Counted from the stretch's first letter, positions 1-8,818 are shown. The stretch: DNA of 64,000 nucleotides from Rhodococcus qingshengii JCM 15477 (GCF_023221595.1 NZ_CP096563.1:3987501-4051500), one strand, 5' to 3'. Notes: generated from the letters alone by a model not told the origin. A program made the numbers and translations.

Positions 1-748
1 TTCCTATTCCGACCGAGACATGCTGTTCATTCACAGCTATCGCATTGGTCGGGTCGTATCCCCACCACGCGCCGGTCCACGCTTCGATCCACGCGTGCGA
101 TTCCCCGACCACCGTGTCCCCGACTGCCGCATCACGTTTCGGGTGGAGATAGCCGGAAACGTATCGACACGGTATTCCCATCGTTCGAAGCAACACCAAG
201 GTCAGATGCGCATAGTCCTGGCAGACACCTTTCCTGGCCGACCAGGCCTCCACCGCCGACGTATGCACTCCGGTCGTACCGGGAACATATGACATTTCGC
301 CGTAAACCCATTGCGACGCAGCCACTACTGCATCTTCAGGTGATTTATCTTTGCGCAATTCCTTGGCAATTGTCGCCAGCTTACGATCACGCGGAACATA
401 TCTCGTGAAACTCAGTTGTTCGTTGAATCGATCTTTAATCGCGTTTCCCGACAATTCATCCCAGTCGACGGTTTCCTCGGGCTGAACGAACGGTTCGGTC
501 TCCACCACCGACAGTCCGGTCACTTCGAGTTCCGTATGCGGGGCGTGCAAGTCGAAGGCGGTCACCGCGGTGCCCCAGTAATCGGTGTATCGGTAGGAAC
601 GCGTTGCCGGCTGGGTTTCGACGCGCGTGAGTATCACCGTCTGCCTGGTGTCGCCGCGAGGTGTCAATCGCGCTTCGTTGTACGACGACGTCACCGGGGC
701 GTCGTACGCATATCCCGTGGTGTGCACGACCCTCATTCGCCAGCTCAC
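1..748 (-). CDS. Transglutaminase-like cysteine protease family protein (3' end outside window)
   Basis: The reading frame runs off the left edge, so the last part of the protein is missing; 249 residues are visible. The N-terminal part (about 1-110) looks like the beta-rich bacterial transglutaminase N-terminal domain. It is followed by a transglutaminase core with the full catalytic triad: Cys176 in GVCQDYAH, His218 in ESHAWIEAW and Asp232 in GYDPTNA. The GTG start at 748 overlaps the stop of the upstream alpha-E gene by four bases (GTGA), which implies translational coupling; an internal ATG at 736 is an alternative. Genes of this family occur with alpha-E and circularly permuted ATP-grasp genes in many bacteria and correspond to Rv2409c. 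A protease, transpeptidase or amidase role on a peptide made by the ATP-grasp partner is inference. Confidence 0.9.
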   Translation of the reverse strand, partial: MSWRMRVVHTTGYAYDAPVTSSYNEARLTPRGDTRQTVILTRVETQPATRSYRYTDYWGTAVTAFDLHAPHTELEVTGLSVVETEPFVQPEETVDWDELSGNAIKDRFNEQLSFTRYVPRDRKLATIAKELRKDKSPEDAVVAASQWVYGEMSYVPGTTGVHTSAVEAWSARKGVCQDYAHLTLVLLRTMGIPCRYVSGYLHPKRDAAVGDTVVGESHAWIEAWTGAWWGYDPTNAIAVNEQHVSVGIG

Positions 749-1716
749 AGCTCTCCCTCCACCGTCGACTCCGCATACGCGGCGCCGGCATCCGTCCACG
801 CGACCCACGGCGCAGCGTGGAAGTACTGCAATGCAATCGCCTCACCCAGTTCGCGACAGGTCTCCTGCCAACCGAGCAACCGTCCTTGCAGATCTTCGAG
901 CAACACGCCCTGCGGCAGGAACTCGAGTTCGCTGCGTGCGCGGCCCAGAAGCCGCGGCGCCTCCGCCCGGATTCCGACGCGACTGCCCGGCTGCGGGTCG
1001 AGCTCCTGCAGGCACTTCTCGGCCTGCCTGATCGAGTGGAACACCGAGCGCGGAAAGAGCCTGTCCAACAAGATGAACTCGACGACGCGATTGGCGTCGA
1101 GTGCTCCGCGATACGTACGCAGATACGTGTCATGTGCGCCCGCCGAGCGAAGAACGCTGACCCATGCCGGCGACGACGGGCGGTCACCGGCGCGCGCCAG
1201 AAGCATCCGCACGATCATGTCGACACGTTCGATCGACCTGCCCAGCAGAAGGAACCGATAGCCGTCGTCGCGACTGAGCGTGGAATCCGCCAGGCCCGCG
1301 AACATCGCTGCGCGTTCCTCCACATAGCGGAAGAACTCGTGTGGCCCCAGCCTGCGTGAGGCACGTTCACGCTCGGCCAGTCCGTTGTACGTGGTGTTCA
1401 GGCACTCCCACATCTCACTCGACGTGACCTCACGCGCCCCGCGAGCATTCTCACGAGCACTTGCCAGCGAGTCCACGATCGAACCAACCTGGTTGCGGCT
1501 GAACGCAACCAGATCGGTGAGCGAGCGCACGTCGAGCTTGCCCTCCGGCGCCTCGATGCCGAGGACACGCAGGAGCAGACGCGACGTTCGGTCCGGGTCG
1601 ACGGTGGCGTCGTCGAGCAATTGATGGACGGCGACGTCGAGGATCCGAGCAGTGTCGTCGGCGCGCTCGACGTAGCGGCCGATCCAGTAGAGGGACTCTG
1701 CGTTGCGAGCAAGCAT
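745..1716 (-). CDS. Alpha-E domain-containing protein
   Basis: The 323-residue, mainly helical protein starts with the family signature LARNAESLYWIGRYVERA (residues 2-19). A second related motif, LLLGRSIERVDMI, lies near residue 155, as expected for the duplicated alpha-E fold. No catalytic motif is visible. It lies 56 bases downstream of the ATP-grasp gene and overlaps the transglutaminase gene by four bases, so the three form one operon read right to left. Alpha-E proteins are known only by association: they are encoded beside, or fused to, type 2 circularly permuted ATP-grasp ligases and transglutaminase-fold peptidases, and are thought to act in synthesis or handling of a small peptide. 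The substrate is unknown. Confidence 0.9.
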   Translation of the reverse strand: MLARNAESLYWIGRYVERADDTARILDVAVHQLLDDATVDPDRTSRLLLRVLGIEAPEGKLDVRSLTDLVAFSRNQVGSIVDSLASARENARGAREVTSSEMWECLNTTYNGLAERERASRRLGPHEFFRYVEERAAMFAGLADSTLSRDDGYRFLLLGRSIERVDMIVRMLLARAGDRPSSPAWVSVLRSAGAHDTYLRTYRGALDANRVVEFILLDRLFPRSVFHSIRQAEKCLQELDPQPGSRVGIRAEAPRLLGRARSELEFLPQGVLLEDLQGRLLGWQETCRELGEAIALQYFHAAPWVAWTDAGAAYAESTVEGEL

Positions 1717-1772
1717 CGGTCACCACGCTCCGTTCACTGATAGTTCTTGGTAGCTGGGCACTTCCGAGGTGT

Positions 1773-3398
1773 TCACTGTTGCTGCTGCTGTTGTTGCTGC
1801 GAGGTGCTCAGTTCGGGACCCTGCACCGGCTCCGCGGATTCCGGGGGCTCGGACACCAGTTCCTCGCCTGACAACTCTGGGTCTTCGTCAGAGGTGCGAC
1901 TCGCAAGCACCCACGTGTCCTTGCTTCCGCCGCCCTGGCTGGAGTTGACCACCAGCGAACCTTCCGGAAGTGCCACCCGGGTCAGGCCGCCGGGCAACAC
2001 CCACACGTCCTCACCGTCGTTGACGGCAAAGGGCCGCAAGTCCACGTGGCGCGGCGAGAGAACATCGTCGATCTTGGTCGGCACCGTGGACAACTGCACG
2101 AGTGGCTGCGCAATCCACCCGCGCGGGTCTGCCTTGATCTTGCGGGTGATCGCGGCCAGTTCCTTGGGGCTCGCGTCGGGTCCGAAGACGATTCCGTAGC
2201 CGCCGGAACCTTCCACCGGCTTGATGACCAGTTCGGCGACGCGGTCGAGGACTTGCTCGCACTCCTCGTCCAACCAACAGCGGAACGTGTCGACGTTCTG
2301 CAAGAGCGGCTTCTCACCGAGGTAGTAGTCGATGATCTGCGGAACGTAGGTATAGACGAGTTTGTCGTCACCGACTCCGTTGCCGACGGCGCTCGAGATC
2401 ACCACGTTGCCCGCCCGCGCCGCATTCAGTAGGCCTGCGACGCCGAGAATCGAATCCGGACGGAAGTGCATCGGGTCGAGATACTCGTCGTCGATGCGGC
2501 GATAGATGACGTCGACCTGGCGCTCGCCTTCCGTAGTGCGCATGTACACCATGTTGTCGCGGCAGAACAGGTCGCGACCTTCGACGAGTTCCACACCCAT
2601 CTGACGAGCGAGCAACGAATGCTCGAAATAGGCGGAATTGGCGATACCCGGTGTGAGAACAACCACTGTCGGGTCCGCTTCGTTGAGTGCAGCACCCGCA
2701 CGCAGCGCCCTCAGCAGGTGTGTTGCGTAATCACCGACCGCCCGCACCTTGTGGGACATGAACAGATCCGGGAACACCCGAGTCATGGTGCGACGGTTTT
2801 CCATCACATAGGAGACACCGGACGGAGATCGCAGATTGTCCTCGAGAACTCGGAACTCTCCCGCCTCGTCTCGGACCAGGTCGATACCCGCGACGTGAAT
2901 TCGCACACCGTTGGGCGGCACGATGCCGGCCGCTTCACGGTGGAAGTGCTCACACGAGGTGACCAGGCGGCGCGGCAACACGTGATCGCGCAGGATTCGC
3001 TGCTCGCCGTAGATGTCCGCGAGAAACAACTCGAGCGCCTTCACCCGCTGTTTGATGCCCTTTTCCAGCCGCGACCACTCCTGGGCGGCGATGACGCGTG
3101 GCACCAGATCCAACGGGAAGGGTCGTTCCTGCCCGGACAGCGAAAACGTCACACCCTGGTCGATGAATGCGCGTCCGAGTGCGTCGGCACGCGCGGCGAG
3201 GTCGGCGCTGCTCGTCGGCGCCAGGGCTTTGTACACACCCTTGTACGGACCACGCACCGAGCCGTCGGGCTCGAACATCTCGTCGAAAGCCAACTCGTAG
3301 CGACCGATGTCTGAATATCCGTCGAACACTGCGGCAGGACGCGCTCGGGTGGTGGTCGAACCTGTTTTACTCGAACTTTTCGAAGGCGGCGGCGTCAT
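1773..3398 (-). CDS. Circularly permuted type 2 ATP-grasp protein with polyglutamine C-terminus
   Basis: The protein is a predicted ATP-dependent carboxylate-amine ligase of 541 residues. Conserved ATP-grasp segments include VLEDNLRSPSGVSYVMENR near residue 190-210 and the glycine-rich nucleotide loop VIKPVEGSGGYG at about 391-402. I chose the ATG at 3398 because the in-frame upstream extension, up to 62 residues, is Arg-rich and runs toward the rpsT promoter. After the catalytic core come about 40 residues that are acidic and Pro/Ser-rich and end in eight consecutive glutamines (CAG/CAA codons) directly before the TGA. This is the first gene of the ATP-grasp / alpha-E / transglutaminase operon. 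The family is a predicted peptide or amide ligase; its product is not known. Confidence 0.92.
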   Translation of the reverse strand: MTPPPSKSSSKTGSTTTRARPAAVFDGYSDIGRYELAFDEMFEPDGSVRGPYKGVYKALAPTSSADLAARADALGRAFIDQGVTFSLSGQERPFPLDLVPRVIAAQEWSRLEKGIKQRVKALELFLADIYGEQRILRDHVLPRRLVTSCEHFHREAAGIVPPNGVRIHVAGIDLVRDEAGEFRVLEDNLRSPSGVSYVMENRRTMTRVFPDLFMSHKVRAVGDYATHLLRALRAGAALNEADPTVVVLTPGIANSAYFEHSLLARQMGVELVEGRDLFCRDNMVYMRTTEGERQVDVIYRRIDDEYLDPMHFRPDSILGVAGLLNAARAGNVVISSAVGNGVGDDKLVYTYVPQIIDYYLGEKPLLQNVDTFRCWLDEECEQVLDRVAELVIKPVEGSGGYGIVFGPDASPKELAAITRKIKADPRGWIAQPLVQLSTVPTKIDDVLSPRHVDLRPFAVNDGEDVWVLPGGLTRVALPEGSLVVNSSQGGGSKDTWVLASRTSDEDPELSGEELVSEPPESAEPVQGPELSTSQQQQQQQQ

Positions 3399-3595
3399 AG
3401 GGCAACATGCTGCTACAAGTGGGGCTATTCGGCAGCGCGGCGAGAAATCGGGCGCTCGGTGTACCCTTCTCGACAGACGCAACGTGCGACGGTTTGGGTT
3501 CTTGGGCCCTCGGCTGGTAATCTTGCCAGTCGGTGCATCAGTGCGCCCACAGCTTTCTCGACCGTAACCAGCTAAAGACGACAAGGATTTTACGC

Positions 3596-3856
3596 GTGGC
3601 CAACATCAAGTCCCAGGTGAAGCGAATCCGTACCAACGAGGCGGCCCGACTCCGTAACCAGTCGGTGAAGTCCTCGCTGCGTACCGCGATCCGTTCATTC
3701 CGCGAGGCTGCGGCAGCCGGTGACAAGGACAAGGCCAACGAGCTCCTCGTCTCCACCAGCCGCAAGCTCGACAAGGCAGCCAGCAAGGGCGTCATTCACG
3801 CCAACCAGGCTGCCAACAAGAAGTCTGCACTCTCGCAGGCTGCCAACAAGCTCTGA
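3596..3856 (+). CDS. rpsT: 30S ribosomal protein S20
   Basis: The 86-residue basic protein starts [11 protein letters not shown] and ends [10 protein letters not shown], and matches S20 along its whole length. S20 binds 16S rRNA early in assembly of the small subunit. The start is the GTG at 3596, which has an AAGGA sequence eight bases upstream; the open frame continues further upstream but that extension is not S20-like. The gene is divergent from the ATP-grasp operon and is followed by two hairpins, so it is a single-gene transcription unit, as it is in mycobacteria next to holA. Confidence 0.97.
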   Translation: MANIKSQVKRIRTNEAARLRNQSVKSSLRTAIRSFREAAAAGDKDKANELLVSTSRKLDKAASKGVIHANQAANKKSALSQAANKL

Positions 3857-3866
3857 CGTTTCCACT

Positions 3867-3934
3867 GTGACGGTTCGCCGTCACACTGGTTCGTCTCGAT
3901 AGCCGCCAGGTCGAAAGACCAGGCGGCTATTTTG
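3867..3934 (+). terminator. Terminator of rpsT (two hairpins)
   Basis: The first hairpin, at 3867-3884, has a seven-base stem (GTGACGG/CCGTCAC) closed by a TTCG tetraloop. The second, at 3899-3930, has a nine-base outer stem (ATAGCCGCC/GGCGGCTAT) and an inner GGTC/GACC stem with a GAAA loop, followed by TTTT. The second is a textbook intrinsic terminator for rpsT. Confidence 0.85.
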
Positions 3935-4011
3935 CGTATTCAATCGGGTCAGTGCGAAGACCCGCCATCCATGTCTTGCAGCGAATATGTGGAGCGGGCT
4001 GCAACCATCTG

Positions 4012-4617
4012 ATGATGGCGATCAACGGGCACGGGAAGCGCCCTCGCAGCTGGTTGTTCACGACTGTCTTCTGGGCGGTCGTCGCTTTCGGCGTAGTGGC
4101 CGCCCTGGGAATCCCTCGTTGGTGGGAATCATTGACGGTTGCAGTCGTCGGAGGTGCCGCAAGCTACGGATGGTGTAAGCGCAGGCAACGTAGCGAATTC
4201 CGGATCTTCTTCGGCGTGATGTGTTCACTCGTTGCGATTCTGGCGTTTCTCGCCGTTGGACGAGCGCTACTCACCACCGTGAAGGTGCCGGTGGACAGCA
4301 TCGGCCAAGAAACCATTGTCTGCGGCAGTGTGGTGAATCCGGTGTCGCACGACTCACTACGGGTGACCGACATCAGAACAGGTGAACCAACGACACGGCC
4401 TCAGGCCATTCCGCATACTCAGTTGGAGCAAGCCTGCGTGAAACGCCTCGACTACCGGGCGGGTGAGGCCACGGCCGCCACTGTCGTCGGACTACTTCTG
4501 GCCGGACGCGCAGTAGGCCACGTTGTACTCAGTTCTTCCGCAACGCGCACACTTTCCGCACTGCCATCTCCAGGGCGAAGGACGAGTCGACTGCGGCACC
4601 CTTCACGTCGGCATTGA
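4012..4617 (+). CDS. Hypothetical membrane protein
   Basis: I do not recognise the family. From the ATG at 4012 the 201-residue product has hydrophobic segments at about residues 14-35 (TTVFWAVVAFGVVAALGIP), 40-55 and 67-87 (FFGVMCSLVAILAFLAVGRALL). A polar stretch with two cysteines follows (about 106-145), then another hydrophobic segment (about 148-175). The last 89 bases overlap the 3' end of holA on the other strand, and the arginine-rich tail there may simply be the holA antisense reading, so the true stop could be an artefact of the overlap. The start is uncertain: the frame opens at 3952, and ATG codons at 4012, 4015 and 4021 are all possible. Codon use before the overlap looks coding. 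Confidence 0.5.
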   Translation: MMAINGHGKRPRSWLFTTVFWAVVAFGVVAALGIPRWWESLTVAVVGGAASYGWCKRRQRSEFRIFFGVMCSLVAILAFLAVGRALLTTVKVPVDSIGQETIVCGSVVNPVSHDSLRVTDIRTGEPTTRPQAIPHTQLEQACVKRLDYRAGEATAATVVGLLLAGRAVGHVVLSSSATRTLSALPSPGRRTSRLRHPSRRH

Positions 4618-5506
4618 GGGCGGCGACGATCTGCATCGCAGCGCCGATCGACGTGGGATCCCAGCCGCCGACCTCCTTGATCGCCTTCTTGACCTTCCAC
4701 GGCGGCATTCCGAGATCCGACGCCAACCGGAACGGGTCACCGCCCCGTGCAAACGGGCCGACCTTCGCGATGGTGTGGACTGCGTCAGCGAGGGCGTCCG
4801 CGAGCAGAACATGGGCTGTTCCGATCTGATCTGCCCATCGGAGCGCCTCGAGCGCACCCCGGGTATCGCCGACGATGACTTTGTCGGCCACGTCGAATCC
4901 GGAAACCTCGGCCTTGCCCGAGTAATACTTGTGGACCGCATCGACGTCGATCTTGCCGCCCGTATCTGCCGCCAATTGCGAGCAGGCCGACGCTAGTTCG
5001 CGGAGGTTGGAGCCGACGCTTTCGATCATCGCAGCGATCGCATCTGGCGCAACCCTGACGTCTGCGGTCCGAAACTCACCCCGGACGAAGTCGACAAGCT
5101 GACTCTTGTTCAGTTTTCCGCAGTTGTGAACCGTCGCGCCGAGCTTCTCGAGGGCCGGCGCCAACGCTTTCGCGCGACCGCCGCCCGAGTGCACGACGAT
5201 CAGAACCACACCTTCTGCCGGCTCGCGTGCAGCCTCCAGGACAAGCGCTACGGCATCTTTGCCTGCTTCTGCAGCCGATTCCAAGACGATCACACGGTCT
5301 TCGGCAAAAAGAGAAGGGCTGAGCAACTCGGCCAACTCGGGAGCATTGGTGTCGCCCGCACGCATCTTGGTCACCGGGAGATCCGAAATACCCTGGCCGC
5401 GGTCACCGCGGACAGCTCTGATGAGCTGCGATACCGTGCGGTCGATCAGGAACTCGTCGTCCCCGAGAACAAGATGCAGCGGATCGACTCCAGACGGATT
5501 ACTCAC
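4529..5506 (-). CDS. holA: DNA polymerase III subunit delta
   Basis: The 325-residue protein is the delta subunit of the clamp loader. Delta opens the beta sliding clamp so that the DnaX complex can load it on primed DNA. The N-terminal AAA-like domain begins LHLVLGDDEFLIDRTV, where delta has a degenerate P-loop, and the C-terminal collar domain includes MPPWKVKKAIKEV and ends AVRKVCALRKN. Length and order fit the actinobacterial HolA family (Rv2413c). The GTG start at 5506 overlaps the comEC stop by four bases (GTGA), so holA is the last gene of a comEA-comEC-holA operon. Its 3' end overlaps a convergent hypothetical gene. Confidence 0.95.
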   Translation of the reverse strand: MSNPSGVDPLHLVLGDDEFLIDRTVSQLIRAVRGDRGQGISDLPVTKMRAGDTNAPELAELLSPSLFAEDRVIVLESAAEAGKDAVALVLEAAREPAEGVVLIVVHSGGGRAKALAPALEKLGATVHNCGKLNKSQLVDFVRGEFRTADVRVAPDAIAAMIESVGSNLRELASACSQLAADTGGKIDVDAVHKYYSGKAEVSGFDVADKVIVGDTRGALEALRWADQIGTAHVLLADALADAVHTIAKVGPFARGGDPFRLASDLGMPPWKVKKAIKEVGGWDPTSIGAAMQIVAALNADVKGAAVDSSFALEMAVRKVCALRKN

Positions 5507-7863
5507 CCGAAGATGGTCCCACGAGGAACCGACACGATGGACACAGACCCGCCGCCCCCGCCGTACACAGCGACGGTGCCGTCGACGTCGGTCCGAACCA
5601 CCGCCCCGCCCAATGAAGCCAGTTCATCGAGAACCTCCGCATTCGGGTGCCCGAAACTGTTGCCGACGCCGACGCTGATCATCGTCAACCTCGGACGCAC
5701 CGCTTCCAGAAATGCCGACGACGTGGTCCGAGAACCGTGATGGGGCAGCTTCAACACATCGGCCTTCACATCCGTACCCGATCGGAGGATGGCCTCCTCC
5801 CCCGCAACTTCGGCGTCGCCCGTCAACAGAATTCGACCCGCGCCCGTGTGCGCCATCACCACCAGCGACTGATCGTTCGCGGCGTCCGCGCCGTCCCCCG
5901 TATCGCGGGGAGCCGGAAGCAACGGTCCGAGAACCCCCACGTTCACCGATCCCAACGTCAACTCCATACCTGCCCGCAACGAGACAACCGGAACGGCGTG
6001 CGACTCGGCGGCATCCTTTACCGTCCGAAAACCTGACTCCGGCAACAACATCGACCCGACTCCGACCGCAGCGACCGAACGCCCACTCAGGACTGCTTCC
6101 AATCCACCGATGTGATCGGCATGAAAATGACTGATCATCAGCAACGCGATGTCGTTGACGTCCAACATGTTCAGACAACGATCCATCGACGTGGGATCAG
6201 GACCGACATCGATGACGATCACCCTGCCGTCTCCAGTCGAGAGCACAAGACCGTCCCCCTGACCGACGTCGCACATCACCAGTGCCCACCCCGGAGCAAT
6301 ACGGCCACCCCCGAACACGTGTTGAAAGATCAGGGCCAGAACAACTCCCAGAACAAGAACGCCGAGCACCCATCTCGAAATCCGATTCCACAGCGTCAGG
6401 GCCGCGGCCAGTAGGACTCCCACGACGACGAGGGCACCGATGAGTCCTGACGGCACTACCACCGACGCTCCGGGAAGCGCCGCCGCCCGCTCGGACACGC
6501 ACAGCAGCCACCCCATCGGCGGCCGCACCAATGGCGCGACGAACACCGCGATCGGTGGACAGATCAGCGCACACAAGGCAATCACCGCACCGAACACCGT
6601 GATGATTCCGATCACGGGCGCCACCGCCATGTTCGCGGCAATCGTGACCACGCTGAAGGTTCCCGCCATGGCGCCCACCAACGGTGCAGTCACGACAAAC
6701 GCAGCACCCGAGACAGCTGTCATCTCCGAAAACCAACGGGGCCAGCCTCTTCGGCGAAGCACGTCCACCCACACCGGAGCAATGATCACCAGCGCGCCCG
6801 TGGCAGTAGTCGACAGCGCAAACCCCCAGTCGACGGCCAGCTCGGGCATCACGACAACCAGAACGATGACGGCGGCAGCAAGAGCAGGCAGTGCCTGTTT
6901 GCGACGACCGGTGACCAGACTGAGCAGGCCGATCAGGCCCATCACCGACGCGCGTAGAACACTCGGCGACGGCCTCGCGACGACAACAAAGGCAACGAGG
7001 GCTACCACCGCCAAAGCGGCGCCGACCCGTGGACTGAGCGCCGCGGCTCTGACCAACAGCAGAACGGCCCCGAGCAGAATGCTGATGTTGGCGCCGGACA
7101 CCGCGGTGAGATGGGAAAGTCCGGCAACGGTGAAGTTGTCCTTCACCACCGGCGACAACGCCGACGTGTCTCCGACGACGAGGCCAGGCAGCAGACCCGC
7201 CTGATCCGGCGGGAGTGCAGCCGAGCACGCAGCGGCGAAACGAATGCGCACCACACTTGCCCATCGCTGATACCAGGGCACTTCTCCCACCGCGACGGGA
7301 GGCCCTTCGGACGTGATCACGGCGAGCGTGGAATCGCTACGCCATGGCTGACTCGCCCGGCCACGAACCGTGAGGCTCTGCCCTGGAACAACTTCGAGCC
7401 ACGACGAACTGGGCGCCCGGATGGTGACCAAGCCGCCTCCGGAGTACCTGCGGTTCTGGGCAGTCACCGAATTGACGGTTGCCCTGAAGACGACCTGACC
7501 TTGACCCACCGCGCCGGAGACCGCGTGCGGATCCTCCGAGGGTTCCACTTCGACACTCACCCAAGCTCCCTCGAGAGAAGCCCGGGTCAGTGGGTGCCTC
7601 TCCGCCTCGGACGCCCGCCACCCGCCGGCGGCACTACACCCGGCACCGAACAGCAATGCAACCAACATGATTCGTACCCACCCCGCTGATGTCCGGCGCA
7701 CAACCACGTAAGTGAGGAGTGCCGCTGGAACCGCACACGCCACCGCCAGTACCCACGCGGCGACCGGGCCGAACAGGATCCCCACCGCACTGCTCCCCCA
7801 CACCGCGACCGCCGACAGAAGCAGTCGAGCGTCGAGGACCGGCGAGGCTTCCGGTTCGTTCAC
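5503..7863 (-). CDS. comEC: ComEC/Rec2 family DNA uptake channel protein
   Basis: The 786-residue integral membrane protein is predicted to form the channel that passes single-stranded DNA through the cytoplasmic membrane. The N-terminus has several hydrophobic helices. It is followed by an OB-like DUF4131 region (about 90-190), the polytopic competence domain (about 220-490), which includes GLSHLTAVSGANISILLGAV, and a C-terminal metallo-beta-lactamase domain. The last domain carries the metal-binding motif HFHADH at about 579-584 and the downstream LPHHGS motif, and is likely a nuclease. The start overlaps the comEA stop (ATGA). Rhodococcus is not known for efficient natural transformation, so activity is unproven, but all domains are intact. 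Confidence 0.93.
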   Translation of the reverse strand: MNEPEASPVLDARLLLSAVAVWGSSAVGILFGPVAAWVLAVACAVPAALLTYVVVRRTSAGWVRIMLVALLFGAGCSAAGGWRASEAERHPLTRASLEGAWVSVEVEPSEDPHAVSGAVGQGQVVFRATVNSVTAQNRRYSGGGLVTIRAPSSSWLEVVPGQSLTVRGRASQPWRSDSTLAVITSEGPPVAVGEVPWYQRWASVVRIRFAAACSAALPPDQAGLLPGLVVGDTSALSPVVKDNFTVAGLSHLTAVSGANISILLGAVLLLVRAAALSPRVGAALAVVALVAFVVVARPSPSVLRASVMGLIGLLSLVTGRRKQALPALAAAVIVLVVVMPELAVDWGFALSTTATGALVIIAPVWVDVLRRRGWPRWFSEMTAVSGAAFVVTAPLVGAMAGTFSVVTIAANMAVAPVIGIITVFGAVIALCALICPPIAVFVAPLVRPPMGWLLCVSERAAALPGASVVVPSGLIGALVVVGVLLAAALTLWNRISRWVLGVLVLGVVLALIFQHVFGGGRIAPGWALVMCDVGQGDGLVLSTGDGRVIVIDVGPDPTSMDRCLNMLDVNDIALLMISHFHADHIGGLEAVLSGRSVAAVGVGSMLLPESGFRTVKDAAESHAVPVVSLRAGMELTLGSVNVGVLGPLLPAPRDTGDGADAANDQSLVVMAHTGAGRILLTGDAEVAGEEAILRSGTDVKADVLKLPHHGSRTTSSAFLEAVRPRLTMISVGVGNSFGHPNAEVLDELASLGGAVVRTDVDGTVAVYGGGGGSVSIVSVPRGTIFG

Positions 7864-8741
7864 ACCGACACCAGCACTCGCAATTTGGCCAACCTTGCCG
7901 GGCCGATCCCGTCGACTTCCCCCAATTGTTCTATGTCCGTGAATCTTCCGTTGGAGGTGCGCCAGGAGATGATCGCCGCAGCCGTTACCGGCCCTACCCC
8001 GGGAAGCTCGTCCAGTTCGGCCTCGGTGGCGGTATTGAGGTTCACCAGCCCAGCCCCGCCGGATTCCCCCGTAGCTGCGGGGCTGGTCCCTCCTGCAGTG
8101 GTACTCGAAGAAACACCACCGGACTGATCGGCCGCACCAACCACGATCTGATCGCCGTCGACAAGTTTCTGAGCCAGATTCAGGCCCACCGTCTCCGCTC
8201 CGTCGAGCACGCCACCTGCCGCAGCAAGCGCGTCGGCGATGCGCGAGCCCGAATGAAGATTGACAAGCCCAGGCGTGCGCACGAGCCCGACGACACTGAC
8301 CACCACAGCCTCGGGCGGATGCTCTGCCACGACGCCGGTCGGTACAGGACTGGCTGATTCACCATCGCCGGCAGTCACATTCTTCTCCGTGACATTCTGG
8401 GGCGAGGGCAACGGTGGGACCGCCTGCATGCTCGGAGAATCCCACCACACGGCGAACAAGCCGATTCCCGTGGCCAGAACTGCAACGATCGCCAACACCC
8501 AGGTCGCCGACCGACTCGGGCGCCAACGTGTACCGCGCCAATGTTCGGGCAATCGGTCGAACCGTGACGAGTCGGGCTGAGCTTCGTAGTCGTCCTCGTC
8601 GAAGTCCCGAAGCCACTCGGGGGACCTCTCGAAAGACCCTGAATCCTCGAATTCGTCGACGTCCTCGTGTCGCCGCCGGTAGTTGCCGTCCATCGCCGCG
8701 AGGCGATCACGCGCCCGCTCGCGCTCCTCGCTGATCCTCAT
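7860..8741 (-). CDS. comEA: ComEA family helix-hairpin-helix DNA-binding protein
   Basis: The 293-residue protein has a charged cytoplasmic N-terminus of about 75 residues, rich in Asp and Arg. One membrane anchor follows (about 80-102, WVLAIVAVLATGIGLFAVWW), then a Ser/Pro linker, a SLBB-type domain (VVSVVGLVRTPGLVNLHSG onward, about 145-205) and a C-terminal double helix-hairpin-helix (VNLNTATEAELDELPGVGP, then DGIGPARLAKLRVL). ComEA binds incoming double-stranded DNA outside the membrane and passes it to ComEC, which is encoded next with a four-base overlap. It is the first gene of the comEA-comEC-holA operon; DnaA-box-like 9-mers and a TATAAA element lie just upstream. Confidence 0.93.
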   Translation of the reverse strand: MRISEERERARDRLAAMDGNYRRRHEDVDEFEDSGSFERSPEWLRDFDEDDYEAQPDSSRFDRLPEHWRGTRWRPSRSATWVLAIVAVLATGIGLFAVWWDSPSMQAVPPLPSPQNVTEKNVTAGDGESASPVPTGVVAEHPPEAVVVSVVGLVRTPGLVNLHSGSRIADALAAAGGVLDGAETVGLNLAQKLVDGDQIVVGAADQSGGVSSSTTAGGTSPAATGESGGAGLVNLNTATEAELDELPGVGPVTAAAIISWRTSNGRFTDIEQLGEVDGIGPARLAKLRVLVSV

Positions 8742-8783
8742 GACTGGACGCTAACGAGAGACCTCGCCGCCAACGACGAACAA

Positions 8784-8818
8784 TTTATATCTGTGGAGAA
8801 CTCGCGGATTGTGGAGAA
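8784..8818 (-). promoter_or_regulatory. Candidate promoter of comEA-comEC-holA with two DnaA-box-like 9-mers
   Basis: On the minus strand two identical 9-mers, TTCTCCACA, lie at 8810-8818 and 8792-8800. They have the same orientation with an 18-base period. Each differs from the DnaA box TTATCCACA at one position. They are followed at once by a TATAAA hexamer (8784-8789) about 43 bases before the comEA start. No good -35 hexamer is visible; the 9-mers occupy that region. The promoter role is inference. Confidence 0.4.

Noticed and set aside
3399..3584. 62-residue N-terminal extension of the ATP-grasp protein
   Set aside because: It is Arg-rich, lacks family similarity and overlaps the rpsT promoter; ATG 3398 is a better start.
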